Positions 35,832 to 35,963 of a DNA stretch of 35,963 bases are shown here, piece by piece. The DNA is from Bacteroidales bacterium. GTDB taxonomy: Bacteria; Bacteroidota; Bacteroidia; Bacteroidales; JAIPAP01. Below the pieces are notes generated by a model. That model was not told the origin of the DNA. It saw only the letters and a program-made list of their open reading frames with translations, and searched no databases. Where the stretch lies: positions 1 to 35,963 of the forward strand of contig JAIPAP010000036.1 of the NCBI GenBank assembly GCA_021740045.1. The letters are read 5' to 3'. The translations under genes were made by a program, and so were the position numbers. Each line of letters begins with the position of its first letter. The stretch's first letter is position 1.

Positions 35832-35963
35832 GCAGCAACCTACTTTATTTAAAGACATATTATCCCTTGGTAAAATAACCATTGCATTGCCGGTAGCGTT
35901 TTCGGCATTTACAGGCTACATGGTTTACGCTAAAGCATTCGAATGGGCTGGATTGGCTGCCAC
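35818..35963 (+). CDS. ctaB: Protoheme IX farnesyltransferase, 3' end cut by window edge
   Basis: Translated by eye: ATG at 35818, 48 codons visible, open to the window end. MKKNKQQPTLFKDILSLGKI runs into a first membrane helix (TIALPVAFSAFTGYMVYA). The pattern of a short charged N-terminus, K(I/P)xxxLP and a Gly-Tyr near the helix end fits CtaB/CyoE, the UbiA-family enzyme that converts heme B to heme O on the way to heme A. Position after ctaC supports the call; aspartate motifs lie beyond the window. It overlaps ctaC by 14 bp, suggesting coupled translation. Confidence 0.7.
   Translation, partial: MKKNKQQPTLFKDILSLGKITIALPVAFSAFTGYMVYAKAFEWAGLAA

Overview
The window looks like chromosomal DNA of an aerobic or facultatively aerobic member of the Bacteroidota. 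The pointers are a fused alpha/beta 2-oxoacid dehydrogenase E1, an alternative complex III (ACIII) operon ahead of an oxygen-reductase operon, a surE-lpxB neighbourhood, many lipoproteins of the SC(K/D/G) type, and several matches to the Bacteroidota promoter pattern (TTG, about 19-23 nt, TAnnTTTG). Genus or order cannot be fixed from the sequence alone.

Layout. 1-2939 (minus): a cut-off cation-transporter gene behind the E1 gene. 2940-5000: a gene-poor, repeat-rich patch with one small DUF559 nuclease-like gene between two arrays of alternating modules, P (about 103 bp, inverted-repeat ends) and Q (about 162 bp). This is the least ordinary part of the window. 5001-7265 (minus): mitochondrial-type aconitase. 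7623-10934 (minus): surE, a small membrane protein, lpxB and a TPR lipoprotein, apparently one operon. 10983-14093 (plus): acyl-CoA/AMP ligase overlapping a serine hydrolase gene, divergent from surE. 14149-17204 (minus): maf, a MalY/PatB-type aminotransferase-fold lyase and an AmmeMemoRadiSam-type radical SAM protein. 17362-19303 (minus): a DksA/TraR zinc-finger gene overlapping prfC (RF3). 19577-22403: ung, a 42-residue lipoprotein, a beta-barrel-like exported protein and miaA. 22689-35963 (plus): actABCDEF, a UbiA-like membrane protein, then a second unit with its own promoter: SCO protein, ctaD, ctaE, a subunit IV gene, ctaC, and the start of ctaB.

How the genes work together. ActA-F should oxidise menaquinol and pass electrons through c-type hemes (six in ActA, one in ActE) to the caa3-type oxidase, whose subunit II carries CuA plus a fused cytochrome c domain. 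SCO loads CuA and CtaB starts heme A synthesis. Subunit I has the Tyr-Ser-His-Pro signature of A2-type oxidases in place of the usual glutamate. Aconitase and the E1 enzyme feed the same aerobic metabolism. The other genes are mostly housekeeping (lipid A, tRNA modification, DNA repair, translation termination).

No rRNA, tRNA, CRISPR array, prophage or complete insertion sequence was recognised.
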